Shown: positions 31,670 through 43,681, counted from the first letter of the stretch. The stretch is 64,000 nt of DNA from Pinus tabuliformis (GCA_031772625.1 CM062816.1:1671492012-1671556011), one strand, 5' to 3'. The notes: generated by a model not told the origin, from the sequence alone. Program-made: numbers and translations.

Positions 31670-32764
31670 TGTTGATTTTGGGTAGCAACGGATGTGCTCT
31701 AGCCTTGAAAATTGGTGGACAAGCTAAGGCACATGATATCTCCATGACCCAGAAATCGTTTGGAGAAATTCCACCTGGATGATGAGTTATTAAATAATTA
31801 ATATTTTTAATGGGTTCATAAGCCTAAACTTAGGAAAATAAAAATATTAATGTGTATTAATAAAATATGGATGAGAAAGTTCTAAGTGACAAGGATCAAG
31901 CAAGTTCTAATCTTAGCTGTTGATAAGGGATTTAATCTCGTCCGTTGATTCATCAATAGGAAAAGTATAAGAGGAGGCTTGAGGGTTAGTTGGAGACACA
32001 CCAAGTGATTAAAGAATTCGATTTTCTAGGGCGAGGTTTGCTGAGGAAATCGAGTTAGTGATCAGAGTTGCAGTGAGGGGTAGTTCAGCTAAGAATTTTT
32101 ATCTGAGGTTGAAGAATACATAACAAAGAGGTAGTGCAGTGCCGGGAGAGGCAACACATGCCATGCCCTAGAAGGGCTGACGTAGAGGCCGTAAAGATGA
32201 CGTAGAGGACGCAGAGGGCTGACGTAGTGAGACATAGAAGTGCAGAGACTGATGCTGAGCCTTAGAGACAGTGCTAGGGAGATTCTGTGGGGCAGACTGG
32301 GAGAATATCATCAAATTCTGAGCTTGGAGAGGGTGACGCAACTCCTAAAGGAGTGACACAGTTCTATAGTAGTGCTTGGAGCAACTTTCATTGTCTAGCA
32401 TAGGGAAAAACCAGAGTCGCTATGGGGTTTTATCATCCGGTTGCTGATTTGCCAAAATATCTGTCTCCGGATAGAGGTACTATTGCTAAGGATATTCTCT
32501 GTTGGGTGAGCCATTTTTGGCACTGTAGTTGTATTCATGAATTTGTTTAATAATACAAACCCTCTATATGCTGTATCGGTTTTCCCGAATTAAGTTTTTT
32601 CGGGGACAATTGTAAAAAAATAACGGTGTCCCTTATGTTATTGTCTCTGTTTATTTCAGTGCATGATCTGTATATTTGTGAAGGTTGCAATATAATTTAC
32701 CTCGATGTTTATGCAATTAAATAACTTGTTAATGTAAAGAACAAGTAGGAGATTGTAAACCATT
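31670..32764 (+). repeat. Element D 5' LTR, main part
   Basis: Matches the 3' LTR from 36375. Contains a purine-rich stretch at about 32130-32370 with repeated GACGTAGAGG and GACGCA-type words, the same composition as the gag leader. The last 46 LTR bases lie at 34272-34317, beyond insertion E. Confidence 0.88.
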
Positions 32765-34271
32765 TTTTTCTAAGTAAAAGTAATCTATTAATATGTACAG
32801 AAAAATACAGAGAGGACGAAGCCTCAGCCAAGTTTAACGTAGAGTATCAGCAAAATCTGGACTGCCCCAACATTGGGGAAACCAGTCCACAAAGAGCATA
32901 AAAACAAAAAATGGTATCAATTCTTGAGTCCAGAACCCACAAAAGAAACAGTGAGATGATGCCCTGACATATAGTCTAGATAGGATACCAGATTCCATCC
33001 AAAACTAACAAAAACAAAAAGACCAGATAGAAAACACCTAGAAGCCACATCCTAACACCAGGCAGCCACGTCCGAACCCTTGACAGCCTCGTCCAAATCT
33101 CTGGCTGCCACGTCCAGCCACCTGGAAGCCACGTCAGCCTAGTTGAAGTCATCTGGGATGGGTTCCTCGATCATTGGGCAAGTCCACTCATTCGCCTCGT
33201 CCCTAGAAACGTTGCCATGTGGCTCTCCACCATCGCTAGAAGCAACCTGCAGAGCAGACCCGTCGTGACTCGAACCACCAGAGGGGCGCGTGGCAGCAGA
33301 GCTACCCCCTTCACCATGCTGATTGCCACCGAATTTCTGGCCATGCGAAGTGAAGAGGCCCTCGTCTATCCCATTCTTTCCAGTATCTCTGCAATTACTA
33401 CCTCTGGGAGCGTCCTCCTGCGGCAAGTTGGAATTGTCGACCTGAGAGGCAGTCTGAGTGTTTTCTTCAGTGAAGAGGATGGAAATAGTAGCGGTAATGA
33501 TCGGCCTGTGCAGGGAGCTGCAGAACCTGAATTGGGTTGAGTGGGGAGTGGGATGAATGGGCAGAGGAAAATTAGCTGAGTGGACAGCAAAGTCGCCATG
33601 AACAACACCTGAAGAACGAGCCAGACCCCGCCTACTTCTAGTGCTTGGATATCTACCCGCCCCATGAAATGGAGGATGGTGCAGTTCAGGGGAGGGAGAG
33701 GAGGTGGCACACTTAGGGTACTGCTCAGTCGGAGGGCAAGAACTTCCTCCTCGAGTTCCTCCCCTTCGACTTCTCATACGATGTCTCACCATGCTGATAT
33801 CGCTGGCTGAGCACTCAGAGGGAGCAGTGACAGGAGGGACAAAGACAGAGGGAGCACTAGCAGAAGAATTGTGAGGTGGAGCAGGGTCGTTCTGAGCCGA
33901 GGTTAGAATGCAGAGCCCAGAATGGGAATGGTGAAACCCATTACCAAAATCCGTGCAACATACTATCTAGCAGCGACGGCCTGTTGTAGTGCGAAGGCTG
34001 GGATCATAGGCTTGAGGAGGGCAGGTGCAGTGGAGCAGGGGAGACGGTGAACGAATGAGCCGAGGTACCTCCATATCGAAACAGTAAATGACTTTTTGCC
34101 GCTTTAGACCTGCATTGATTGTTGCCTGCAGTGTGTCTTGAAGGCGCCTCAGGGTGGTATGGGGGGGGGTCGCCATCAGCCAGGTGGCTTGTCCCCTCAC
34201 CGCCATCCTTCAAAGTATTCATTAAAACCATAACGTGTCACCCACATCCGGGTAGGAGATTGTAAACCATT
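32745..34271 (-). mobile_element. Retroposon E: ORF1-only, HAL1-like LINE insertion
   Basis: Insertion body 32765-34251 is flanked by a 20-base direct repeat (GTAGGAGATTGTAAACCATT at 32745-32764 and 34252-34271). On the minus strand it ends in an A-run next to the left repeat, preceded by ACATATTAATAGATTAC, similar to the 3' end of the LINE fragment at 41262 (ATATATTAATAGAAATTACG). A long target duplication plus an A tail indicates target-primed insertion by LINE enzymes. It is clearly more GC-rich than its surroundings. It carries a 217-codon ORF and no EN or RT domain. Confidence 0.8.
33139..33792 (-). CDS. 217-codon Pro/Ser/Gly-rich ORF in retroposon E, unknown
   Basis: Open from ATG at 33792 to the stop at 33139, within E and followed by a 370-base 3' region. 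The start is Arg/Ser/Pro-rich (MVRHRMRSRRGGTRGG), then His/Pro/Ser-rich. The C-terminal half is Gly/Ser/Asn-rich (GGSSHDGSALQVASSDGGE) with an acidic end (EWTCPMIEEPIPDDFN). No zinc knuckle or RRM is visible. It could be the disordered C-terminal part of a LINE ORF1. The start is uncertain, since 79- and 75-codon frames upstream (33967-34231) may be an earlier part split by frameshifts. Confidence 0.45.
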   Translation of the reverse strand: MVRHRMRSRRGGTRGGSSCPPTEQYPKCATSSPSPELHHPPFHGAGRYPSTRSRRGLARSSGVVHGDFAVHSANFPLPIHPTPHSTQFRFCSSLHRPIITATISILFTEENTQTASQVDNSNLPQEDAPRGSNCRDTGKNGIDEGLFTSHGQKFGGNQHGEGGSSAATRPSGGSSHDGSALQVASSDGGEPHGNVSRDEANEWTCPMIEEPIPDDFN

Positions 34272-34329
34272 AATTGCACTAGGGGTTTATGATGTGTTAG
34301 ATTCAAGAATTTTTACATGGTATCAGAGT
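34272..34329 (+). other. end of element D 5' LTR and primer binding site
   Basis: LTR bases 34272-34317 end TTTTTACA. TGGTATCAGAGT (34318-34329) follows directly, 11 of 12 bases matching the Met-tRNA site. Confidence 0.88.
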
Positions 34330-34930
34330 GATTGCAGATCATAGGAACCTGAAGACACCAACAAAGAAGTAGCTGTCTCGAGAGATAGTGTTGTTCCAGA
34401 GCTGAAGAGGCAAAAAGAGGAGTGACACAATGCAGAGAGTGTGATGTAGAGGTTCATGCAGTGCCTACGTTAGCATTATGAGCGGGAGAGGAAGACGCAA
34501 TAGCTGGGAGGAGCCCACGCAGTAGTTGCATCAACCATTAGGGCCAACACAGAGGTAGAGGAGGGTAGATCAGGCTCACGCAGAGCCACATCATCCTTTT
34601 GAGCTAGGAAGGATTGGCATAGTTGACCGGGAGGAGCAGATTCAACCCACACAGAGATTGCACAAAGCCTGAAGGGACTAAGGGAATTGTGCAGATTTTG
34701 ATTTGTGGAGCTAGTGGGACGCTATTTCTGTTGGTACAGAACAATGTCTAAGGAGACTGAACCAAGGTAGAAGGAAGCACTACGTCGACAGATTTCTAGC
34801 CAAGAAATCTAGATCTGGGTTGTAGCAGCAAAGGAGGATTGGAGAGGACTGATTCGACGGTTGACCAGAGGATTTCCGAGAGGGAAATCAGGACTCAGAG
34901 GGAGTCTAGAGAAGAGGAGAAGAGATGATA

Positions 34931-35799
34931 ATGAATGGGTTGAGGGATCAGGACAGGTTGGACGAAGCATCCAATTTTGTCATATGGAAGGCTAGGATCC
35001 TGACAATCCTAGACAAACATCGCATCAAGGACTATGCCTTGAAGGTTGTTGCTGAACTGGTTGACGCTGATCCATGAAGAAATACGAGGAGGCCTAGGAT
35101 AAGGCCAAGTGCATGATCCTAAATGGGGTCAAAGATCATGTAGTACCACACATTATTGAGAATAACACAACAAGGGATATGTGAAAGACCTTGACCACCT
35201 TGTATCAGGGCTCTTCCATGCAACATAAGATTCTATTAGAAAATCAACTGAGACAATATCAGATGCAGAAAGGAGAGGAGATAGATCCCTTCCTTCCCAG
35301 GTTGTAAGGGATTCATGACCAGCTTACTTTCGTGGGGTCTACACTGGATCCAGAGTTCATGGTCAGGACTACCCTGAATGCAGTATCCGAGGAGTGGGAG
35401 ATGTTTGTCCAAAGCATTTTAGGCAGAGCAATGCTCCCCAGTTGGGAGGAGATGTGGGAAGCTCTTCGACAATAAGAGCTTAAGAGATTGACCAAGGTAG
35501 GGAGTAGCGGTAAGGGAGTTCAAGTTAAGAAGGAGGAGGAAGAGGATGTAGCTCTTGCATCAGCGAGACAGCATGGGCTACATAAGAGGAATAAGAAAGA
35601 CATCTCCAAGGTCAAGCGCTTCAACTGTGGAGAGTTGGGACAATATGCCTCTCCGTGCCCATGGAAGAAAGGCAAGGGAGAAGCTTCTGACTCAAAGGCT
35701 GCTCCAGCAAAGGTGGAGAAGGATGTCGAGACTCATGACGATTTTTCCATGAGTGCTCATGCACCTCTAGAGAAGAAGTGGGGAGACTTGGAGTTGTAG
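34931..35799 (+). pseudogene. Element D gag (copia type), broken
   Basis: Reading from the ATG at 34931 gives ASNFVIWKARILTILDKHRI, the N-terminal block of UBN2-type gag. After a stop near 35076, KCMILNGVKDHVVPHI, LRQYQMQKGEEIDPFL and LNAVSEEWEMFVQSI follow, interrupted by stops at about 35180 and 35305. The last piece (35488-35799) is open. It contains the nucleocapsid region RFNCGELGQYASPCP, where the first Cys and the His of the CCHC knuckle are replaced. It ends in an acidic tail, where protease would begin in a full element. Confidence 0.85.
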
Positions 35800-36374
35800 T
35801 CGAAAGGACTACATAATAGGGCAGGATCCTTGAGGTGCCCAAACTCTTGGATCACATACGACTACAAGAGCCCTTAACGATAGTAGCATGATGACAGGTG
35901 TCGGGTGGAGCAAGGTGTGATGGAGAAACAATGGCAGAGATGGAGTGTAAAAGTTTGTAGTAGCGCAGTGGAGGTTGCAGTAGTGCGAGAGGCACAAAAG
36001 AGGTTGTAACAATGCAGTGGCAGCAAAGGGAGCACATGATAACAACAGAGGTAGCTTCAGGATCACTAGGCTTCTAGACTAACCAGGATGTTAGTGATTG
36101 AGTGAATTCAGTTACTTACTTCTCGGTAACTGAGTTGTAGTGCAACAGTTAGCAGTGGCAGTGCTATGGGCAACATGATGCAGCATGTTGAGAGGGAGCT
36201 ACAGTACAGATGTAGCAGTGGCAGTGGTAGTGTCATGGGAAGCAGTACAGGAAGCAACAGTGCAGTGAATGTAGGGCAATAGGCCAAGCATCAACACAGA
36301 GGACCGATGCGGAGGATCAATGTGATGCTTCTATGGTGTAGCATTGCTAGAGCACATTCCTTACTAAGAGGGAA
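35800..36374 (+). other. Element D interior 3' part, non-coding, GCAGTGG-rich
   Basis: From about 36130 to 36260 the words GCAGTGGCAGTG and GTAGCAGTGG recur. No pol reading. Ends in AAGAGGGAA (36366-36374), the likely polypurine tract. Confidence 0.6.
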
Positions 36375-37491
36375 TGCTGATTTTGGGTAGCATTGGATGT
36401 GCTCTAGCCTTGAAAATTGGTGGAGAGGCTAAGGCACATGAGATCTCCAAGTCCCACAAATCGTTTGGAGAAATTCCATCCGGATGAGGAGTTATTAAAA
36501 TAATTAATATTTTTAATGGGTTCCTAAGTCTAAACTTAAGAAAATAAAAATATTAATGTGTGTTAATAAAATATGAGTGAGAAAGTTCTAAGTGACGAGG
36601 ATCAAGCCAATTCTAATCTTAGCTATTGATTAGGGACTTAATTTCGACCGTTGATTCATCAACAGGAAAAGTATAAGAGGAGGCTTGAGGGTTAATTGGG
36701 GACACACCAAGTGATCAAAAATTCGATTTTCTGGGGCGAGTTTTGTTGAGGAAATCGAGTTAGTGATCAGAGTTGCAGTGAGGGGCAGTTCAACAAGGGA
36801 TTTTCATTTGAGGCTAAAGAATACATAGCAGAGAGGCAACACAGTGCCAGGAGAGACAACGCAGAATCTAGAAGGACTGACACAGAGGCCGTAAAGCTGA
36901 CGCAAAGGGCTAACACAGTGAGACGTAGAAGCTGCAAAGACTGATGCTGGGCCTCAGAGACAATGCTAGGGAGATTTTGTAGGGTAGATCAACAAATTCT
37001 GAGCTTGGAGAGGATGACGCAGCTCCTAGAGGAGTGACATAATTCCAGAGTAGTGCTTGGAGTAGCTTTCGCTGTTCAGCATAGGGAACAACCAGAGTTG
37101 TTGTGGGGTTTGATCATCCGGTTTCTGATTCGCCGAAATATCTGTCTCGGGATAGAGGTACTACTGCCAAGGATATTCTCTGTTGGGTGAGCCATTTCTG
37201 GCACCCTAGTTGTATTCACGAATTTTCTTAATAATACAAACCCTTTATATTCTGCACCGATTTTCTTGAATTGGGTTTTTCCTGGGATGATTGTCCAAAA
37301 ATAACGATGTCCCTTGTGTTATTTTCTCTGTTTATTTCAGTGCATGAACTGTATAATTGTGAAGGCTGCAATAATGTTTACCTCGATGTTTATGCAATTA
37401 AATAACTTGTTAATGTAAAGAACAAGTAGAAGATTGTAAACGAGTAATTGTAGTAGGGGTTTCTGATGTGTTAGATTCAGGAATTTTCACA
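36375..37491 (+). repeat. Element D 3' LTR
   Basis: 1117 bp, matches 31670-32764 and 34272-34317. Lacks insertion E, so E came after D. Confidence 0.9.
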
Positions 37492-37496
37492 AATAC

Positions 37497-37933
37497 TGGC
37501 GAGTGCTTAGGGTTAGCAAACTTTATCAGTGACATGGGACATATGGCAGCAAGCTTGAAATAAGAGATCCAATTTTTTATCCAATTAAATATTAACAATT
37601 TTATTTTTTTCAATAATAATAAACAATGCTTTATTCGTTTCTAAAGTTAAACATTATAACTTGCACATGTCAATGTCAAAATAGTAGTGGTTAATAGGAA
37701 AATCGGTTGCTAGAGTCCTGCTTGGGCATGGACTAATAAAGTTTGGAGTTGAAAAATATAAATCAATGTTAGATTGTTCTTTTTATTATTGTATATCTAA
37801 CTATTTCATTTTTATGGTTGAAGTAAAGAAATAATTATATAAACCCAAAATCATAGGAAGATTTTTTATTATCTTTTTACTTTTATCTTACAATTATAAA
37901 TTCTACACTTTCTTGAGTCAAATCATGATTACA
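37497..37933. other. AT-rich DNA, no gene
   Basis: TTTATTATTGT- and ACTTTTATC-type words only. Confidence 0.4.
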
Positions 37934-38151
37934 AAAGGTCCGAGAGTTAGCTCAATTGATCGAGTCCCCATTGTTGAAGTTTCTTTTCTATTAAGAGGTC
38001 ACAGGTTTAATTCTCTCCACATCCTCGAGGTCAGGCCTTGTGGTTGAGCCGACAGGAAGTGATCCCTTTTGTTGGATCTCCCTGGTACAACTATTTCACG
38101 GATGTAGCAGTAACTGATCTTCAAGGTTAGTGAACCACATAAAAAAAAAAA
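37934..38151 (+). mobile_element. tRNA-derived SINE (copy 2)
   Basis: Box A TAGCTCAATTGA (37948-37959) and box B GGTTTAATTCT (38004-38014). The body has GAAGTGATCC and GGATGTAGCAG. The 3' end is TAGTGAACCACAT plus an A11 tail (38141-38151). About 215 bp, the most regular copy of the family here. Confidence 0.85.
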
Positions 38152-38367
38152 GGCTTGAGGGTTAGCTCAATTGGTCGAGTCCCCCTCATTAAAGCGCCTT
38201 TTCTATTGAGAGGTCACGCATTCATTTCTCTTGACACTCTCAGGATCAAGTTCCATGGTTAAGCTGGTATGAAGTGATCCATTTGGGTAGATCTACCTAA
38301 TGCAAACATGGATGTTGCGGTCACGGGGGGTCCATGAACCACATAGATTATTAAAAAACTAAAAAAA
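38152..38367 (+). mobile_element. tRNA-derived SINE (copy 3), head-to-tail with copy 2
   Basis: Starts directly at the A tail of copy 2 with GGCTTGAGGGTTAGCTCAAT (box A 38163-38174); box B is degenerate near 38218-38230. It shares GAAGTGATCC and ATGAACCACAT and ends in an A-rich tail. Confidence 0.82.
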
Positions 38368-41261
38368 TTGATTACAATGCCCTCATTAAACCCGAATATG
38401 ACAGCTAAAAAAGCATTTTTTTATGTGCATTTAACTCAAAATTGAAGAATTTGCTATTTAAGCAAAATAAAGCAATTAATCCATGAATTGCAAAGGTGCA
38501 AAGTCTCAGAATAAATAAATTATGAGTGTTGTTAAATCATCATTTAACATTTCATATGAAATATAACATATAAAATAATACTTATAATTAAAAATCTAGG
38601 AATAATTTGGAATGTTTATGTCAGACTAATTTGCTACATAACTATAAGCAATTCTAGCACAATTGCAACCTTTGAGTTGAGGCTACAAATATCAAGGACA
38701 ACAACCATTTGCACTAACATGAGCATGCATCTATTTATAATAATACTCACAGGAGACCAACCACTAGCCCATGTACTACAAATAGAATCATGGGGAGTGT
38801 GCAACACTCTAAGGCATTATATTCACACATTAAGCTTCTCTATCCAAAGGCTTACCATGTGACACTTGCTTTGCTAATATGCCCAACTAGTCTTACCTTT
38901 GATACAAACTAATTTCTTCAATTCCCACAACATAAACACAACTAATATATTGCAATGTGCTCTTTTTTGTAAAGAATGTAAATCATATAAGTACATGATA
39001 ACTCTTATAACAATGCCGACAAATGTATATAGTGCACTTGTAACTACTTATGTAGGTTTCCATGTTAATAACTTATTATAATTGTGTTGAAGTTCTGAAT
39101 TGTCTTTTTATTATTATTTTATAAACCTTTTACTTTCCTTTCCATTCTTTTCATGACAATTTTGTTACATTTTCAAGTTGAAAGGTCACTTCAGATATGC
39201 TCAAGCATCATAAAAGTTATCATTCATTCATGGTTCATAATTTTTTGTTTCTTTCTGAAATTTAATCAAAACATTCCTATAGCTACCAAAATGCAATCAT
39301 TCTTTAGCTAACCAAAGATTTTGTAGCTACATCCATGGTTAGACATGTTCCAATGCACTCGAGGAGGAATAAAAGATATAGATAGATGGAAAATGTTCAA
39401 CCTATGGACGTCCGCTTATCACATTGATCTCGCAACTCACTCGGTTTGAGAGATCTAAAGGTCAAACCAAAAGTCAACTCTATTTATTATACTTCAACAA
39501 TGTGCATAATTTGAAGGAGGATCATGGCATTATCAAGTGAGCGTGGAATTGAACGAGAAGAATTTGGAAGCAAAAGTTACAATATGTCAAATCAAAATAT
39601 TCTAATGATTTTCTCTTCCAATAGAAAATCATGAGAAAAATGATTATGAATTCAATTTAATTTCTTAGTTGTTAGAGTGAAAACTTGTTTCTCGGCTTAT
39701 AACTCTTAAGACTGTTATTTAACAGAGGATTATAAAAATCCCTGGAGTGAAGCAATAGACATCATTACTATTTTTAAGTTTGTAATCATTTGCTATTGAA
39801 GACTTCGACATTTAATACAAGTTACTTTATTCCTTTGGTGATTAATGCATGCGTGAATAGTTTGATAATTTATCTCATGCTTATGCTCAACATGAGGGCC
39901 CCCTGAAGAGTTGTAAGTTAGTTTACTATTTGGTTATGTTAGTTGTCAACTTATTTCATGAATAGTCTCTTTGTCATTACAATTAGTTAATGTTTTCAAT
40001 TGGTATTTTGTTAATTGATCTTTGGTTTAACATTGAGTAGTTTGAACAAGCCGAGCGCTCATAAAAGGCAAAAAGATTTCCCTTTTATAAGTTGCTTCAT
40101 TCAATGTTTTTGTTTTTATTTCATGAGTAATGGACAGATCAATTCTAATCACAACCGTGCACATCTATAATCCTTTAGAGTTAAATTTTGGATCGTCATT
40201 TTTTCGAAGTAATTAGAGTAATATTTTTTCTTTTGTTGGATATAATAGAGATTTTGATTTCCAAGAGCATTTAGAATAATATTTCAATTTTTTGCAAGTA
40301 GAATAAAATTTCAATTCTGCTCATTAGAATAGATCTTTCAATTCAGTTCAAATAGAGTAATTTTTAATTCTTGTTACAATAGATTAAGTTTCGATTCAGT
40401 TTGATAGTTAGAATTTTCAATTGATTTCACCTTGAAGTTTAGTTTTCTTTTGAAAGAGTAATTTTGATGGAAATAACATGTTGTTGTGTGGACAAATCCC
40501 TCTTTCGGACAAGAGCGATCTCACTAGACCTCAGAGAAATCTAGTAACAAGCAACAAGGAACTACTACCTTTCCCTAGATTACGATTGACAAAAACAAAC
40601 AATATGATAACGATCACTTACCGTTTCATCGAAATTCCTGATGAAGTCCCTTTTAGAGTTGTCGACTATTCACTTCTCCTCGATGCTTTAGATATCTTCC
40701 CATCACTTACCACAACTTCTCCATGATTTCTGAAGGAGATCTGCATATACAGAAACATACACAAGATCAAAGCATCAAGTATATAACATAAGAGATAAAT
40801 GAACTAATTAACTCAATCATATATCATAAATTGATCAATATGAAATCATAATCTATGTGGGTGATCAAGGAATCCCACAAATTATATCAACAAAGACATA
40901 ATTGAGAAAGAACAGTTTCTTTTATATTAATAAAATGGAGAATAAACTTACAACCTTGAAGCCTTGATGTTGCAAGTCCCTTCCCACAATCTCCAACCCT
41001 CTCCTTGAATGAATAGCCTCCTAGCCTTATTCCTACAACATAAGCCTACTTTCAATAGTCCTCCTCAATCCTCAGGCCCATGTTAGATTTATAGGTCAAG
41101 GAGGGGAAGTTTGGGATGCATTTCCTAAGGGATGAGATCCACTAATGGTGGGATATGGGTTCCCTAAAGAGAGGGAGGTAGCTGCATGATGGGAGGGATC
41201 AGGGCTGAAAAGGCATCCATTCAAAGCTTTTTAGTTGGGATAGATACGACTAATTATGCTT
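38368..41261. other. AT-rich DNA, no gene; degenerate repeats at 40180-40410
   Basis: No coding region recognised in 2.9 kb; frames of 60-82 codons match nothing. Between 40200 and 40410 a loose unit of about 40 bases (AGAATAA, then TTTCAATT) recurs five or six times. Confidence 0.5.
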
Positions 41262-42150
41262 TTTTTTTTTCCCATGGAAAAAAGTCGTAATTTCTATTAA
41301 TATATAAGAAATTACATTTTGTAGATGCCGAGGCATATGCATATGGAGGCAAGGTTGCCTATCAAGATACATGAGACTGTCCAGAAAAAGATATAAAAGC
41401 TTAACTGCTATTACTCCATGCAGGGAGTCTGATATCAACTATATTATGTCTAAGCCTTCTCTCAACAGATAGAGAGAAAAAGTCCAAAATTGTATCGTCT
41501 CTGCGCAGAGAGAGATAAACTATGTACCAAAACCAAAACTGTATGTGCAAAGTCATATATACAAACCACTAAAGTAGATATAAGAAACATAATTTATACA
41601 GTGAGATCAGAAAGGATTGGGCTTATAGCCCAATTTGACCAAGTTCTACAAAAGGTCTGTGGTAGTATTGATGGTAGGAACCATCAATTTCCTCCTATAT
41701 CAGCCAGTCATTGCCCTGTATATGCGCTGCCTCTTTTGAAAGTTGATCTGCCCCCATGTTTTGTTCCCTGTAAATATGTCGACAGACAAAGGAGTCAAAT
41801 GAGGATATCAATCTTTGAGCTTCTCCTAGAATATGCCGCAAAGTAAATGCATTACAATGAGATGCATTGTTAAGCCAGTTACAAATGATTTTGGAATCAC
41901 CAAACAACTGTAGATGACTGCAATGCTGTTCTAAGGCAAAATATATGAGATGTTTTGCTGTACTAAGTTCAGCAAAATTGTTAGTACCCCTGCCCAGATT
42001 AATTTGGATTTTGAAATAGTGGGAATCATTCAGGAAAAGAATGGCTCCTCCGCCACATCCTGCCTCCTGTGCATGACTAACAATGCTTCTAGACTTACTT
42101 TTTATTTTTACATTCATTAAGTCATGTGCGCAGGTCACAGTGTAAGACAA
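41262..42150 (-). mobile_element. 5'-truncated LINE with RNase H domain
   Basis: The minus-strand frame 42150-41695 (151 codons, uninterrupted) contains GGGAILFLNDSHYFKIQINL, RGTNNFAELSTAKHLIYFA, LQLFGDSKIICNWL and VCRHIYREQNMGADQLSKEA, a complete plant-LINE RNase H layout with the Glu, GDS Asp and final NxxAD Asp region. It is followed by about 430 bases of 3' region ending in TTAATAGAAATTACG and an A-rich tail at 41262-41283. It is better preserved than the other two LINE copies. Confidence 0.85.
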
Positions 42151-42683
42151 TGCGCACTTCTGCGCAGTTTCTAATGGCTTCTCCTTCAGTTTTCTAATTA
42201 ACTTGAAAAACAGATAATAATGACCACTCTACATAATAATATTTATGGTTTAATATTAAGTCTATTAAGAAGATTGCTACCTCAGTTTAACCGTTAACCT
42301 GTAAAAACAATATTTTCCAAAGGTCTCTCCTCCCAGCCACAAGTTAGGCAATCACATCCAGACTCTCCCTCGAGCACCTTCTATCTTCTCCATGCTGGAT
42401 CTAGTTCAGTTACATTCAGTACTAAGGCCTCAGGACTACGATCCAACCTCTAATTGTACTATTTGTTGACTGTACTGAGCAAGTTTCTCCCACGCGTTTA
42501 TTCGATCCAGCTCTAGGAACCTTTTCTGCTCTTTTCCCCTCTCTATATTACCTCTCTCAGGCAGAGCGTAACCACTTCTTGGCAACTGTTCTTTTAAATG
42601 AACAAGCAATTTTATTTAAAGTATTACCACCTATAACTTAGGTAATTACCACATATGTTTCTTGGATCCTTCCTATAACAGTT
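42151..42683. other. non-coding flank of element F
   Basis: No gene recognised. Confidence 0.4.
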
Positions 42684-43016
42684 TGTTGGGTCCCTATAAT
42701 ACTAGTGATTACCCCATTACTATTGTAGTTATACCCCTTATTTATATTGTTGTGCCCCTATTACCCCCATATTGTTATTTCTGTGCCCCATAGAATCCCT
42801 CTATTGTTATTTTTGTGGCTTTATATTAATATTGTTAGGTCGGCTGGATTATATTGTGACTCCTTAGACTCCTATATATAGAAAGGAGGTTTTGTCATTT
42901 GTATCATCCAAGAAGTGTTCATTTATGTAATGTAAAGGAGGTTGCCCCCTCGAAGAGGCTGAATTCTAAGGCGTTGATCTATCTTTTCTATCTTTTCTTG
43001 AGCTGGTTTCATAACA
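42684..43016 (+). repeat. Element F 5' LTR
   Basis: 333 bp, TGTTGGG...ATAACA. Contains CTCCTATATATAG (near 42868), a TATA box, so the RNA start is probably about 30 bases later. It differs from the 3' LTR at about 42797, 42827 and 42915. Confidence 0.96.
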
Positions 43017-43018
43017 TT

Positions 43019-43030
43019 TGGTATCAGAGC
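43019..43030 (+). other. Element F primer binding site
   Basis: TGGTATCAGAGC, two bases after the LTR; exact match to the plant Met-tRNA site. Confidence 0.95.
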
Positions 43031-43681
43031 TTTGGATTCTAGGGTTTCGCTGCTCCAAACAGGTCATCGTGGCATTTTCGCTATAACTTTTTCTGTGACG
43101 TTTCAGAAGTCGCAAAAAAAACCCATTTGAGAAGAAATCGCGTTGAACCTTGGGTCCGAATTTCAGAGCTTTTCGCGCGATATTTGCGGAGATATGATCT
43201 GAGGAAGTTGGTCTTTTTGCAGACTCCTGAATTACATTCAAAACAGGTGACCTGGGGAAAATCGTCATAACTTTCTCTCTGGGGATCGGATTGAAATTTC
43301 GTAAGAAGGTACAGAAAGAGGATAGACTGTAGTTTCTTGTGTGTGTGTTTCAGATTCAAAGGTTGAAACAGTGACTCGTGGCATGTTGTACAAGTTCGCT
43401 CTACTGAACCAGTCTAAAAGCAAGTCACTGTGGGAGATTTCACATAACTCTTCCTTGGAGAATCCAATTTGGCTCAGACTTGTGGCATTGGAAAGAGGAC
43501 TCAGAAGGCTACTACAGGTAGCAATTTCAGAACTGGATGATCTGAAATTACAGAGATACATCAGATTCAATATCAGGCTTCTATAAAGTGAAAAAAGGTG
43601 TGTAGTTTTTTTTAAAATTTTTGTGTAAGCTTGGTTTAACGGAATTCAAAGGGCATAGTAAAGCATTATTATCGGTAACTG
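43031..43681 (+). other. Element F 5' leader
   Basis: About 650 bases between the primer site and the gag-pol ATG, with several short upstream frames (one of 81 codons at 43341-43586). Expected to hold packaging signals; none identifiable by eye. Confidence 0.7.

Larger units (their letters stand above)
31670..37491 (+). mobile_element. Element D: gag-only LTR retroelement (LARD-like), with retroposon E in its 5' LTR
   Basis: 5' LTR 31670-32764 plus 34272-34317 (1141 bp in total); 3' LTR 36375-37491 (1117 bp). They begin TGTTGATTTTGGG or TGCTGATTTTGGG and end TTTTACA or TTTCACA. Flanks AATAT (31665-31669) and AATAC (37492-37496) are a target duplication with one change. A primer site follows the 5' LTR, and AAGAGGGAA precedes the 3' LTR. 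The 2.06-kb interior holds only a broken copia-type gag; no protease, RT or integrase is visible, so it needed proteins in trans or lost pol. Confidence 0.9.
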
